Shown piece after piece: positions 24,100 to 32,715 of a stretch of 39,428 bases of DNA. Source of the DNA: Prolixibacteraceae bacterium (GTDB lineage: Bacteria; Bacteroidota; Bacteroidia; Bacteroidales; Prolixibacteraceae); NCBI GenBank assembly GCA_023229575.1, contig JALNYZ010000035.1, forward strand, positions 1 through 39,428. Reading direction: 5' to 3'. Within the stretch, counting starts at the first letter, position 1; each line of letters starts with the position of its first letter. A model generated the notes under the pieces. The model had not been told where the DNA came from. It did not search any database and saw nothing but the letters and a program-made list of their open reading frames with translations. The translations under genes and the position numbers were made by a program.

Positions 24100-25338
24100 A
24101 TGTTAATAAGAGATACATACCTGAAAAAGGTTGTTGCCGGATTCAAAATTGTGCAAATTGTTGTGTTGATAGGAGCTCGTCAGGTCGGCAAAACCAGTAT
24201 CATGAAGAGCTGTAAATGGGATAGAAAAAATCTTTTTCTGAACGGGCAGGACCCAGAAATTGCGGAACTTTTCCAACGGTTGTCAGATATCGAACAGTAT
24301 TTGAGGGTGTATCTGGATGAAAAACTGGATGGCTACCTGTTGCTGGATGAATTTCAATATATTAATGGAATCTCGACAATGCTTAAACTGCTTACCGATA
24401 AGCATCCGCAATTGAAGATTCTCTGTTCGGGAAGCTCAAGCCTCGACATCTTGCAGCAAATCGAAGAATCTTTGGCCGGAAGGGTGAGGACCATCGAAGT
24501 GCTTTCCCTCTCCTTTGATGAATATCTCTTGTTCCGGAATGCGAACCAGCACAAGTTATACCAATCCTTTGGCAATGACACGGAAACATCCGCACTGACG
24601 GTGCCGATTGAAGAAGCGTTATCAGAATATATGCTTTACGGCGGACTTCCGCGTACGGCGCTCACCTTTCACCCGGATGAAAAAATTGAGATACTGGATG
24701 ATATATACAAAACATACCTTCTGCGCGATGTGAGAAGCTATGTTGTCAATCAGGACTTTGTCGGTTTCAACAAATTGCTGAGGTTACTCGCTTCGCAGAT
24801 AGGAAATCTGGTAAATGTCAATGAAATAAGCCGGCAAACCGGACTTACTTATAAAAAATGCGAGGAGTATCTTTTTTTGTTGGAACAGATGTACATCATC
24901 AAAATGATTGAACCCTTTTTTACGAATAAACGGAAGGTTATCAGCAAGATGAAGAAAATCTATTTTTGTGATTTGGGGTTAAGAAACATCCTGGAAGGCA
25001 ATTTTAGGGAACTGACTTTCCGTACCGATAATGGCGCAATTTTCGAAAATTTTGTGATGCTCGAACTCTGGCGAAACAAAAAACCTGGAGGCACCCTGCA
25101 ATTTTACAGAACGACTGACGGAACCGAAGTTGATTTTGTCCTGAACCAGTTGAAAGAAGTTCTGGCGATAGAATGCAAGTACAAAAATCTTCAGAAACCA
25201 ATGAGTATAGCCAGTCTGAATAATTTTTGCAAGGCAGAATCCATCGAAAATAAATTTATTGTCAACAGGAATCTCAATATGACTTTCAACCAGACAAAAT
25301 TTATTCAGGGATTTCTAGTGAACAGGGTTGGGAATTGA
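24100..25338 (+). CDS. AAA-type ATPase with DUF4143 C-terminus (ATPase 2)
   Basis: A 412-residue member of the same broad group as the protein at 18639 but only distantly similar. I chose the ATG at 24100 (MLIRDTYLKKVVAGF is the usual family opening) over a GTG at 24076. Walker A GARQVGKTS (25-33), Walker B YLLLDEF (79-85), SGSSSLDI, then LAGRVRTIEVLSLSFDEYL. The DUF4143 part ends in a PD-(D/E)xK-like pattern, TEVDFVLNQLKEVLAIECKY. Function is unsettled for the family. The AlbA_2-type gene follows 60 nt downstream on the same strand. Confidence 0.93.
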   Translation: MLIRDTYLKKVVAGFKIVQIVVLIGARQVGKTSIMKSCKWDRKNLFLNGQDPEIAELFQRLSDIEQYLRVYLDEKLDGYLLLDEFQYINGISTMLKLLTDKHPQLKILCSGSSSLDILQQIEESLAGRVRTIEVLSLSFDEYLLFRNANQHKLYQSFGNDTETSALTVPIEEALSEYMLYGGLPRTALTFHPDEKIEILDDIYKTYLLRDVRSYVVNQDFVGFNKLLRLLASQIGNLVNVNEISRQTGLTYKKCEEYLFLLEQMYIIKMIEPFFTNKRKVISKMKKIYFCDLGLRNILEGNFRELTFRTDNGAIFENFVMLELWRNKKPGGTLQFYRTTDGTEVDFVLNQLKEVLAIECKYKNLQKPMSIASLNNFCKAESIENKFIVNRNLNMTFNQTKFIQGFLVNRVGN

Positions 25339-25398
25339 CCATAGAAAGAGGTAATTTCCGGATAAGATTCGTAATTTTGATTGACTCAAAAATCGAAC

Positions 25399-26730
25399 AT
25401 GTCTGAATCACAAAATGTAGAATACAAACAATCCTGGAGGGATGAATATCTCAAGTGGATATGTGGCTTTGCCAATGCACAAGGCGGTAGGATATTTATC
25501 GGCATTAACGATTGTGGCACAGTAACAGGACTAAGCGATTATAAAAAGTTGATGGAGGATATCCCCAATAAAGCAGTGAATAACCTGGGATTAGTTGTAG
25601 ATGTTAACCTGTATAACCAATCAGGCAAACGCTATATTGAAATTATTGTTCCGGTCAGTAGTGTCCCAGTGGCTTATCATGGTGTATATCATTATAGGAG
25701 CGGTAGTACGAAGCAGGAACTGAAAGGTATTGCTTTACAAAACCTGTTACTTAAAAAGATTGGGAAAAGATGGGAGAATATTCCGGTGGAAGGAACTTCT
25801 TTTGCTGATCTTGATCCGTCTACCATTCAATCTTTTATTAAGAAAGCGATCGAGAAAGATAGGGTTCCGGCTGATGCTGCAACTTCCGGCATTGAAGTCC
25901 TCCTAAAAAACCTGAATCTTGTCACAGAACAAGGAGAATTGACGAATGCAGCCATGTTGCTTTTTGCTAAAAATCCGGCAAAGGTTTCTGTCACTTCAAG
26001 TTTTAAAATTGGTCGGTTTGGTAAATCAAGTGATGATTTACTTTTTCAGGATATTGTCGAAACGAATATTTTTGACATGCCGGACAAAGTTGTTGAAATT
26101 CTAAAGGCCAAATACCTCATCCGTCCGATATCTTACAAGGGGATGGAAAGATTAGAGCCATTGGAATATCCGGAACCTGCGTTACGGGAGGCTGTGTTAA
26201 ACAGCATCATTCATAAAGACTATTCGAGTACATACATATTTCTGCGTGTATATGATGACCGTTTGCATCTTTGGAATCCGGGAGCTCTGCCAGAGGAACT
26301 AAATATTGAAAAATTGAAGGGAGAGCATTCCTCATATCCTCGGAATAGGAATATGGCAAACGTATTTTTCAAAGCTGGGTATATCGAATCCTGGGGAAGG
26401 GGTACCAATAAAATAATCACTGCTTGCAAGGACGCTGGATTACCTGAGCCTGTGATTTGTGAGGAACAGGGCGGAATTAGCATTACATTTTTAAAGGACA
26501 CTTTTACGGAAGATTACCTAAAGTCTCTTGGTTTAAATGAACGACAGGTGAAGGCAATCCAGTATGCTAAAGAAAGGGGAGAAATTTCAAATTCTGAGTA
26601 CCAAAAGATAAGCTCAATCAAAAAATCTGTTGCAGCGATTGAATTGCAGGATTTGACGGAGAAACATTTGCTTGAAAGAGTAGGTAACACAGGAAGAGGT
26701 ACTAAATATGTTTTGACAAGATTGATTTAA
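25399..26730 (+). CDS. AlbA_2 / RecG-like ATP-binding putative transcriptional regulator
   Basis: A 443-residue protein; I chose the ATG at 25399 (MSESQNVEYKQSWRDE) over a TTG six codons upstream. The N-terminal AlbA_2 (Schlafen-like) domain shows VEYKQSW...ICGFANAQGGRIFIGI (about 7-40) and VAYHGVYHYRSGS. The middle and C-terminal part fit the HATPase_c_4 type: LREAVLNSIIHKDYS (about 265-279), YDDRLHLWNPGALPEE, ESWGRGTNKI. A short winged-helix-like end follows. Such proteins are often annotated as DNA-binding or 'RecG-like' but lack helicase motifs; they are frequent in accessory regions. An 11-bp tandem array starts five bases after the stop. Confidence 0.92.
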   Translation: MSESQNVEYKQSWRDEYLKWICGFANAQGGRIFIGINDCGTVTGLSDYKKLMEDIPNKAVNNLGLVVDVNLYNQSGKRYIEIIVPVSSVPVAYHGVYHYRSGSTKQELKGIALQNLLLKKIGKRWENIPVEGTSFADLDPSTIQSFIKKAIEKDRVPADAATSGIEVLLKNLNLVTEQGELTNAAMLLFAKNPAKVSVTSSFKIGRFGKSSDDLLFQDIVETNIFDMPDKVVEILKAKYLIRPISYKGMERLEPLEYPEPALREAVLNSIIHKDYSSTYIFLRVYDDRLHLWNPGALPEELNIEKLKGEHSSYPRNRNMANVFFKAGYIESWGRGTNKIITACKDAGLPEPVICEEQGGISITFLKDTFTEDYLKSLGLNERQVKAIQYAKERGEISNSEYQKISSIKKSVAAIELQDLTEKHLLERVGNTGRGTKYVLTRLI

Positions 26731-26735
26731 AGAAC

Positions 26736-26860
26736 GTCCGGTAAACGTCCGGTAAACATTTTGTAAACGTCCTGTAAACATCTGGTAAACATTTTGTAAG
26801 CATTCTGCAAACATTTTGTAAACGTCCGGTAAACGTCCGGTAAACATTCTGTAAACGTCC
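26736..26860. repeat. 11 x 11-bp tandem array (GTCCGGTAAAC / ATTTTGTAAAC)
   Basis: Eleven contiguous 11-bp units (26736-26856) plus four bases. All units share a GTAAAC-like end. The first half comes in two flavours, GTCCG/GTCCT and ATTTT/ATTCT (one ATCTG), in the order G G A G A A A A G G A. There are no unique spacers, so it is not a CRISPR array. A reverse-strand ORF here only translates the repeat. Confidence 0.93.
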
Positions 26861-26998
26861 AAAATTATTGATTTATCATCTCACCGTATTTTACAAAAAT
26901 CAGTACCAGATGTAAAGTATATTTTCATTTTTGCAAAAATAGCAATTCATTTTTTTCGAATTTATCGATGCTAGAATGTAAACCTCCCAGTTTCCCGA

Positions 26999-28288
26999 TT
27001 ATCTTTTAACAGAATTGATAACCCTGTACCCTATCAACCGGTCATACCTGGAAGAAAATCCACGGTAGTAAACGAAAAGGTGGTAGTCGTTTTCCGTCTC
27101 CACATGACTACCTTCCAGAAAGGTGGCATCAATGCTCTTCCTTTCGGTATCGATAAAGGCATACTGGTAATCATAAAATCCCTGCTTCAGAAGTAGTGTG
27201 GCTTCATACAATTTGGTATCGGGTTGGTAGATCATCTGATTGGCAGCCTGGCATTTCCAATCGGTAAGGGCTCCGAAAATATAGATCAGATCATTGGTCA
27301 CCAAATCGGGAGGTTGCAGCGTAAAATGAACATAGACGTAATCTGATTCGAGGTCGTTGTCACTAGCACGATCATTTTTTACCAGGAAGTTGCCATTCAG
27401 ATCACCCCTGAAAGAGTAACTTTCGGTTCGTGCTGAGAGATCTTTCTCCAGAAACAGGTGATACCAGGGATCCTGGTACTCAATGGCACGAATGCCCATT
27501 CCATTGGTCTGCAGATTTTTGGCGTTGAAGTTCCTGAATTCGTTTCCTCCTTTGAAAAGATTGCTTTTCTCTTCATACAGCAACTGGTTTTGCCTGATAA
27601 ATGTCGGTTTGGTTATGAACAGCATATTGTCCCTTCTCCGGTTTTGCATCACCACGGTTTTGATCTCATTCAAAGGATCTGTAACATTCAATTTTTGGTA
27701 GTTCACGGCAAATGCGATCTGCTGGCTGGGGCCGTTGTACCCTTCGAAAGAGGCTTTCTGGACCTCCCCTGAAAGCTCCGCCACTGTTTCGGTTACATAA
27801 AAGGGACGGACCATAACGGGCTGTTCCTTGTTGCTATCTTCCCAAACTTTTAGCAGATAATTTCCTGACAATAATATTTTTACCTGGTCATTGGGAAGGA
27901 TAATCCTGTAATTGACATACGGAATGGTCGTATTGATAGAGAAAGCATAATCATTGACCGGATTCTCCTGGAATCCCTCCATGTACTCTGAAGAAACCAG
28001 TCGGGAGGGATTCCACTCCGCATCGCATTGCACAATGGTGTAATAGTAATTCCTTGCCTCTCCAGATAAATGATCGAATTTGCAGATCAGACGCTGGCTG
28101 CTGCCCATTTGAAGCACCGGAAGGGAGAACTCCCTACCTTCCGTGAAGAATAGGACTGTATGGATCCCGGGATCAGTAAGGGAAATACTTTCTCCTGTAC
28201 GCCGTAGGTAATCCTGAGCAATCAGGCTGGCTGCTATCCCCGAAAGCATGAAAAACAAGAAGGCCCTCACAATTATATATCCAGGCAT
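26999..28288 (-). CDS. Type IX secretion system plug protein (DUF5103)
   Basis: A 429-residue exported protein with signal peptide (FLFFMLSGIAASLIAQ, about 10-25). The DUF5103 pattern is clear: FSLPVLQMGSSQRLICKFDH, YYYTIVQCDAEWNPS, YVNYRIILPND, GNYLLKVW, and the C-terminal IYGALTDWKC-like IFGALTDWKC followed by YDYQYAFID. In Bacteroidota this protein is known as a plug of the SprA translocon of the type IX secretion system, acting at the periplasmic side of the outer membrane. No other T9SS gene lies in the window. It is divergent from the MORN-type gene. Confidence 0.92.
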   Translation of the reverse strand: MPGYIIVRAFLFFMLSGIAASLIAQDYLRRTGESISLTDPGIHTVLFFTEGREFSLPVLQMGSSQRLICKFDHLSGEARNYYYTIVQCDAEWNPSRLVSSEYMEGFQENPVNDYAFSINTTIPYVNYRIILPNDQVKILLSGNYLLKVWEDSNKEQPVMVRPFYVTETVAELSGEVQKASFEGYNGPSQQIAFAVNYQKLNVTDPLNEIKTVVMQNRRRDNMLFITKPTFIRQNQLLYEEKSNLFKGGNEFRNFNAKNLQTNGMGIRAIEYQDPWYHLFLEKDLSARTESYSFRGDLNGNFLVKNDRASDNDLESDYVYVHFTLQPPDLVTNDLIYIFGALTDWKCQAANQMIYQPDTKLYEATLLLKQGFYDYQYAFIDTERKSIDATFLEGSHVETENDYHLFVYYRGFSSRYDRLIGYRVINSVKR

Positions 28289-28411
28289 GGACGACAGTTT
28301 TGTTAGAGAATGATCCTGATAAAATTAATCTAATTTCTTTTGTTTGCTCCTGTGTATCTCCCTTTGTGTGCTTTGTTTGAAATAATGAATTCAGATAAAA
28401 GAAGAAATCAA

Positions 28412-28419
28412 TACCTTTG
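28412..28419 (+). promoter_or_regulatory. -7 element before the MORN-type gene
   Basis: TACCTTTG matches TAnnTTTG and places the transcription start near 28425, 11 nt before the ATG at 28436. No well-spaced -33 box is visible. It rules out the longer upstream start at 28340. Confidence 0.5.
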
Positions 28420-28435
28420 TGGAAAGTATCTTCCT

Positions 28436-29212
28436 ATGAAAAGTTTATTGCTTCTTCTTGCTTTTTGCTTGCTCTCCTTGTTATCCAGATCTCAGGAAGC
28501 TGTCAACAAAACCGATGCAAAAGGTTTGAAGCAGGGCAAATGGGTGAGCAAATATACGGGTGGAAGCCTGAAGTACGAAGGCTATTTCATCCAAAACAAA
28601 CCCGCTGGAGAATGGAAAAGATACCACGAAAACGGGAAGATCAAGGCTCTTATGACCTACCGCCCTAACTCGGAAAGGGTCTTTACCTCACTTTTCGATG
28701 AAAGGGGAAAACTCTATGCAATGGGGGTCTTTGAAGGCAATTTGCGCGACAGCACCTGGAATTTCTATAGTGGAGAGATGCTTGTCTCCATTGAAAATTA
28801 CCATCTTGGGAAAAAGGAGGGGAAGGCCATTGGTTTTGACCAAAATGGGAAGAAGATATGGGACCGGGAGTTGAAAAACGGCTTGCCGGATGGGAATGAG
28901 GTGCAATTTTATCCATCCGGAATTAAAATGAAGGAGATTTTCTTCAAAGAGGGGAAAAGGAGTGGCCCTGCACTTTTTTATGATGAGAGCGGGAATATAA
29001 CGATGGAGGGAAGCTACCTGGATGATCTGTCTGAAGGAACCTGGAAGTTCTTCGCAAAGGATGGAAAACTGCAATATCAAATTGAATACAACAAAGGGGA
29101 TATTGTCAACAAAGGCGCTATTGACACCTTGCAAATCAACGCCTTCACGCAGTACGACAAGATCAAAGGGAAGATTCCTGAGCCGAAGGTAAAGGAGTCG
29201 GGGATGCCCTGA
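28436..29212 (+). CDS. Exported MORN-repeat (YwqK-like) protein
   Basis: The ATG at 28436 gives a clean signal peptide (SLLLLLAFCLLSLLSRSQ) and a 258-residue protein; a start at 28340 would add 32 residues before the signal. At least seven MORN-like repeats follow, of the type GYFIQNKPAGEWKRYHENGK, GVFEGNLRDSTWNFYSGEM and GSYLDDLSEGTWKFFAKDGK. YwqK-type annotations call these 'antitoxin component', but the exported form here is more likely a periplasmic or surface structural protein; the function is unknown. Confidence 0.88.
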   Translation: MKSLLLLLAFCLLSLLSRSQEAVNKTDAKGLKQGKWVSKYTGGSLKYEGYFIQNKPAGEWKRYHENGKIKALMTYRPNSERVFTSLFDERGKLYAMGVFEGNLRDSTWNFYSGEMLVSIENYHLGKKEGKAIGFDQNGKKIWDRELKNGLPDGNEVQFYPSGIKMKEIFFKEGKRSGPALFYDESGNITMEGSYLDDLSEGTWKFFAKDGKLQYQIEYNKGDIVNKGAIDTLQINAFTQYDKIKGKIPEPKVKESGMP

Positions 29213-29217
29213 GAAAG

Positions 29218-29262
29218 TGCCTAATGTGACTAGAGTGAGCTAAAGTGACTAAAGTTGTTGGA
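29218..29262. repeat. GTGACTAAA word repeat
   Basis: Degenerate tandem words GTGACTAGA, GTGAGCTAAA, GTGACTAAA directly after the MORN-type gene. Confidence 0.6.
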
Positions 29263-29329
29263 AAGCAATGAGTTTAAATTTTTTATTTTTAGGTAATGGT
29301 GCCAAAAATGCCGATGTATATAATAAAAT

Positions 29330-29430
29330 CCTTTGTGAATCCTTTGTGCTAACCTTTGAGCAAAACTTTGTGGTAAGATCTAAAAATTAACCACTAAGGG
29401 CTCAAAGGAATGCACAAAGGGCACAAAAAG
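29330..29430. repeat. Inverted word-repeat element (CCTTTGTG / CACAAAGG)
   Basis: The left arm 29330-29376 repeats CCTTTGTG-like words; the right arm 29387-29430 is an imperfect reverse complement (ACCACTAAGGG, CTCAAAGG, GCACAAAGGGCACAAA). It would fold into a long imperfect hairpin with a 10-base loop, between convergent genes, and may serve as a terminator. Confidence 0.8.
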
Positions 29431-29448
29431 AACTGAATCTCCCTTCAT

Positions 29449-32400
29449 TCACAACTTGATCAGAACATTCTTTGCCGGAATCAATCTTACCGGTCCCAAT
29501 AATCCTGCTGCAGGCAGCGGGGAGAAGCCAAATTCGCGTGGAACTTCGGTCGATATCTCCTTGCTGCCATACCTGGAAACCAAGTACTCAGGGATTGGGG
29601 TTGGAGTTTTCATCGCTGCAATACGGTTAATCAATGTATTGGTAACCTGGACTTCAAGATGATTTATTCCGGTTTTCAAAAACAGGGTCACTTCAGGCTG
29701 CTGTCCACGCATCCATACGATTCCTGCTTCATGGCCATTGATTTTTATTTCAGCAATATTTCCCACTTTCCCTAAATCGAGATAAACTTTCTGATCTTTG
29801 GTCAGGTAATCTTCAGGAAGCGTAAAATCGATGCTGTAGCTGCCTGTTCCACTAAAAGTTTTGGTTTGTTCATCTTCGCTCCAGGAGGTAAGATGGTCAG
29901 TTGTTTTTTGGAAAAGCGGGAATTCTTTCCCTTTCAGCTCCATTTGCCAGTTGCCTGAAATTAAGAAGGGAGAGGGTAGGCCGACTACTTCCGAAACATA
30001 GCTTTTGCTTTCGCCGGATGAATGAACAGTGGTCACAAAACGGCCGTTTACGTTGGATTCAGCTTCAACGGAACCGCCATGGATCCCATGGATTCGCCTG
30101 AGATCTGTATGGGAAACATACTTTTCCGGTTCCCCGGGAACGAACTCGAGGAAGAAAGATTCGTAGGGCGCCATATTCAAGGGGAGACAAATTCCATCCT
30201 TGTTTACACTGAAGCAGGAGAGCTCTGAAATTTTTCCGGTATAGGGATCCCACTTGCGGATAATCTTGTTTTTTACCCTGAAAGTAACCGGGATGGCGCT
30301 GTTTTTGTCCTGGATATTGGCCACAAAATAGAACTCTTTCTCTCCGATCTTTCGGTGGATATAGGTCAGTCCTTCATTTTTTCTCAACCCTTCCTGTGCG
30401 AAATCGATACCAAAATCGGGGGCTATCCGGCTACGGAGGATCTTGAGAAAAGGATCAAGATAGCTGCTCTGTTTGTCCCACCAAATCTGCCTGTCAATCA
30501 CATTGTTTAGCCTGTAAACTCTTCCTTTTCCATAGGGAAAACCGATGGTCACATCATTCCTGGCCTCTTTTATGCCATAGAGGTTGTTGGCGGAAGTTGA
30601 AATAACCGCTGGTTCATTGAAAAGCCGGGTAACGATCTCCTTAACCTTGACATCCATCTCTGCGGCATTGGCCAACCCGGTCGACTTTTCCGGTAACCGT
30701 TCAAGGAAGAGCACCCTTCCTCCCAGCTTCACATATTTCTCAATGAACTCAAGCGTTTTGACAGGAATAGTTTCCACATTGGGGACGATCAGCAGTTTAT
30801 AGGCCATTTTTTGTACTTCGATGTTTCCATCAGCAATGACAGCATGGTTTTGCAGCACATCGTCGTTGATCAGGTCATAATCGTAGCCATTCGAAACGAT
30901 CAATCCGTCAAGTTCTCCCCAGTCGAATTCACGGGTCCATTTTCTTGGGTTGATCACATTGATGGCCCATTGATTGGCAAGAGGGGAATAGAGCGCAATG
31001 TCTGCCTGGAAATCTCCCTGCCTGAGCAAATAGGAGCAGCGCGCGATGTATTCGGAGAGTTTGGGGTAGTATTTCCACCAGATATTTTGTGGCTGAATAT
31101 AGGCGGCAAATGGGATAGAGCGTGTGGGCGCCACCTCTTGTTCCGGCAGAAAGTTGAAACCGTGGTTGTAAAATTTGGTGGCCCCCGAAAGCAGATAACC
31201 ATCGCTTGCGATCTTAAGCTCTTCAAGCGTTTCGCGGTAGCGTTCCCAGTGGATAAATGTGTAAACCTCTGCCGAAACAACCTTTCGATCGTACAGATGT
31301 GCGCCGGAGGAGACATATTTCTTCGGTCCGATGCGGGTGTCGAACCAGTCGACCTGATCCTTCTCGCCTGATGTAACCTCCATTTCAGGGATATGTGCCA
31401 TCCCGGCAGATTCGATGTTGTCGGAGTTGAAACCGTAAGTCTGAATGCGCCCTTTGATGTGGTGTGCCTCACACCAGCCGAGGAAACTCTTGTAGAAGAC
31501 ATTCAGTCCTGTTTGGTGAAGAAATTCATTCACATCATACCTGATTTTTGGCGATTTATCCCCCAGTTCATACCAGATGGCGGGAAGATATGGAATCAGG
31601 TCGTATCCGTAGGTTTTCTGAAACTCCTCAAGAAGTCCGGTCGACCAGTTCATGCCGCTGGCCAGGTTCGCCAGTTCAAAGCTGTCGGCGAAAAGCGACT
31701 CGACGGTTTTCCCGAATTCATCGCCAAAGGCAGTGTAGAATTTATTGCCCAGATAGTCGCAGTAACGATCCATCGCGCCTTTGTTGAAATGATCGACCGC
31801 ATTGCCATGGCCGTTTTTCTTGAGCCAGAAGGCCATCAGTTTCCACTCACCCTCCGGAACATCCCATGTCAGCCTATTGTCTTGGACTTTGCCGGATAGA
31901 TTGATTATAGAACTTTCAATGAGCTTTCCGGATTTGTCCATTTTCCCGGCCATCAACGCCACCAGTTGTTCGCTGCCATCCAGCGTAGGGGAATAAGCCT
32001 CCCAAGACCTTTTGGTTTTGATCAACCTACCGGGAAGTTCACCCTTGAAAGTCTGTGGTCCGGTAAGATCAGTGAAGGTGGGAACCATATCTTTGCTGCG
32101 ATCCTCTTCAGGTACAAATTCCCCACCGATGACCCACCCGGGTCCACCGAAATTAAGCGAAACCTCCATGTCCAGGCGTTTGGCCTCTTTTACAGTATGG
32201 GCGATCAATGCCATGTATTCATCGGAGAGATAAGGCACATTGCCCTTTTCGAAAACCGGACCCATGGTGATCTGTTCCACTCCTCGAATGCCATGACTTC
32301 GCATCTGCTCCAGTTCCCGGGTAATCTCCTCTTTCGAGCCGGCATTGCCCGACCACCACCAACGGGTGTGCGGCCAGCAATCTTTCGGAGGTTGTACAAA

Positions 32401-32502
32401 GTTTGTTTCCATTGTTTTATCCAATGGTTGTGCCCTGAGGTTAGCAACAGGAATGATTGGGATCAGCAAAATACTGATCAGGAATAGTTTGATTTGTAGC
32501 AT
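29449..32502 (-). CDS. Glycoside hydrolase, GH106-type (alpha-L-rhamnosidase-like)
   Basis: A 1017-residue exported enzyme; I chose the ATG at 32502 because it opens directly into a signal peptide (MLQIKLFLISILLIPIIPVA) ending near LRAQ. The catalytic part begins TRWWWSGNAGSKEEITRELE (front of the mature protein), continues HGIRGVEQITMGP, LNFGGPGWVIGG and FADSFELA, and includes VTSGEKDQVDWFDTR. A central region resembles a Rossmann/GATase-like domain (KLLIVPNVETIPV, GGRVLFLERLP) and the C-terminus a galactose-binding jelly roll (YLDLGKVGNIAEIKINGHEA). This layout fits GH106 and relatives that remove rhamnose from plant polysaccharides. The exact specificity is inferred. No SusC/SusD pair or regulator is adjacent. 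Confidence 0.85.
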   Translation of the reverse strand: MLQIKLFLISILLIPIIPVANLRAQPLDKTMETNFVQPPKDCWPHTRWWWSGNAGSKEEITRELEQMRSHGIRGVEQITMGPVFEKGNVPYLSDEYMALIAHTVKEAKRLDMEVSLNFGGPGWVIGGEFVPEEDRSKDMVPTFTDLTGPQTFKGELPGRLIKTKRSWEAYSPTLDGSEQLVALMAGKMDKSGKLIESSIINLSGKVQDNRLTWDVPEGEWKLMAFWLKKNGHGNAVDHFNKGAMDRYCDYLGNKFYTAFGDEFGKTVESLFADSFELANLASGMNWSTGLLEEFQKTYGYDLIPYLPAIWYELGDKSPKIRYDVNEFLHQTGLNVFYKSFLGWCEAHHIKGRIQTYGFNSDNIESAGMAHIPEMEVTSGEKDQVDWFDTRIGPKKYVSSGAHLYDRKVVSAEVYTFIHWERYRETLEELKIASDGYLLSGATKFYNHGFNFLPEQEVAPTRSIPFAAYIQPQNIWWKYYPKLSEYIARCSYLLRQGDFQADIALYSPLANQWAINVINPRKWTREFDWGELDGLIVSNGYDYDLINDDVLQNHAVIADGNIEVQKMAYKLLIVPNVETIPVKTLEFIEKYVKLGGRVLFLERLPEKSTGLANAAEMDVKVKEIVTRLFNEPAVISTSANNLYGIKEARNDVTIGFPYGKGRVYRLNNVIDRQIWWDKQSSYLDPFLKILRSRIAPDFGIDFAQEGLRKNEGLTYIHRKIGEKEFYFVANIQDKNSAIPVTFRVKNKIIRKWDPYTGKISELSCFSVNKDGICLPLNMAPYESFFLEFVPGEPEKYVSHTDLRRIHGIHGGSVEAESNVNGRFVTTVHSSGESKSYVSEVVGLPSPFLISGNWQMELKGKEFPLFQKTTDHLTSWSEDEQTKTFSGTGSYSIDFTLPEDYLTKDQKVYLDLGKVGNIAEIKINGHEAGIVWMRGQQPEVTLFLKTGINHLEVQVTNTLINRIAAMKTPTPIPEYLVSRYGSKEISTEVPREFGFSPLPAAGLLGPVRLIPAKNVLIKL

Positions 32503-32584
32503 AGTAGTAGATTTTCCGATATAAAGATAACGTATTTCCGAATAATCTTCTACCAGGATTTGTGGTAGTTGGCAGAAAATAAGT

Positions 32585-32690
32585 TTCACGCAAAGAACGC
32601 AAAGTGAACCGCTAAGAACGCAAAGAGATCAGTTCTGATTCCTTTTTTCTTTGCGGACTTTGCGATATTTCTTTGCGCTCTTTGCGTGAA
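32585..32690. repeat. Inverted word-repeat element (CGCAAAGA)
   Basis: The left arm TTCACGCAAAGAACGCAAAG (32585-32604) and the reverse complement of the right arm (32671-32690) agree at 19 of 20 bases; the inside holds further CGCAAAG/CTTTGCG words. It occupies the gap between the glycosidase start and the DUF3810 stop. Confidence 0.85.
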
Positions 32691-32715
32691 CGATTAAAAT
32701 GCTGAATGAGCTCAA

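Noticed and set aside
26736..26860. CRISPR array
   Set aside because: Units are contiguous 11-mers without spacers, and no cas gene is present.
26614..26862. Reverse-strand ORF with 11-residue repeats (VYRMFTGRLP-like)
   Set aside because: The protein repeat is the 11-bp DNA array read in frame, and it overlaps the real gene end at 26730.
28436..29212. Toxin-antitoxin antitoxin call for the MORN-type protein
   Set aside because: It has a signal peptide and no toxin gene beside it; the YwqK 'antitoxin' label is a naming habit for MORN repeats.
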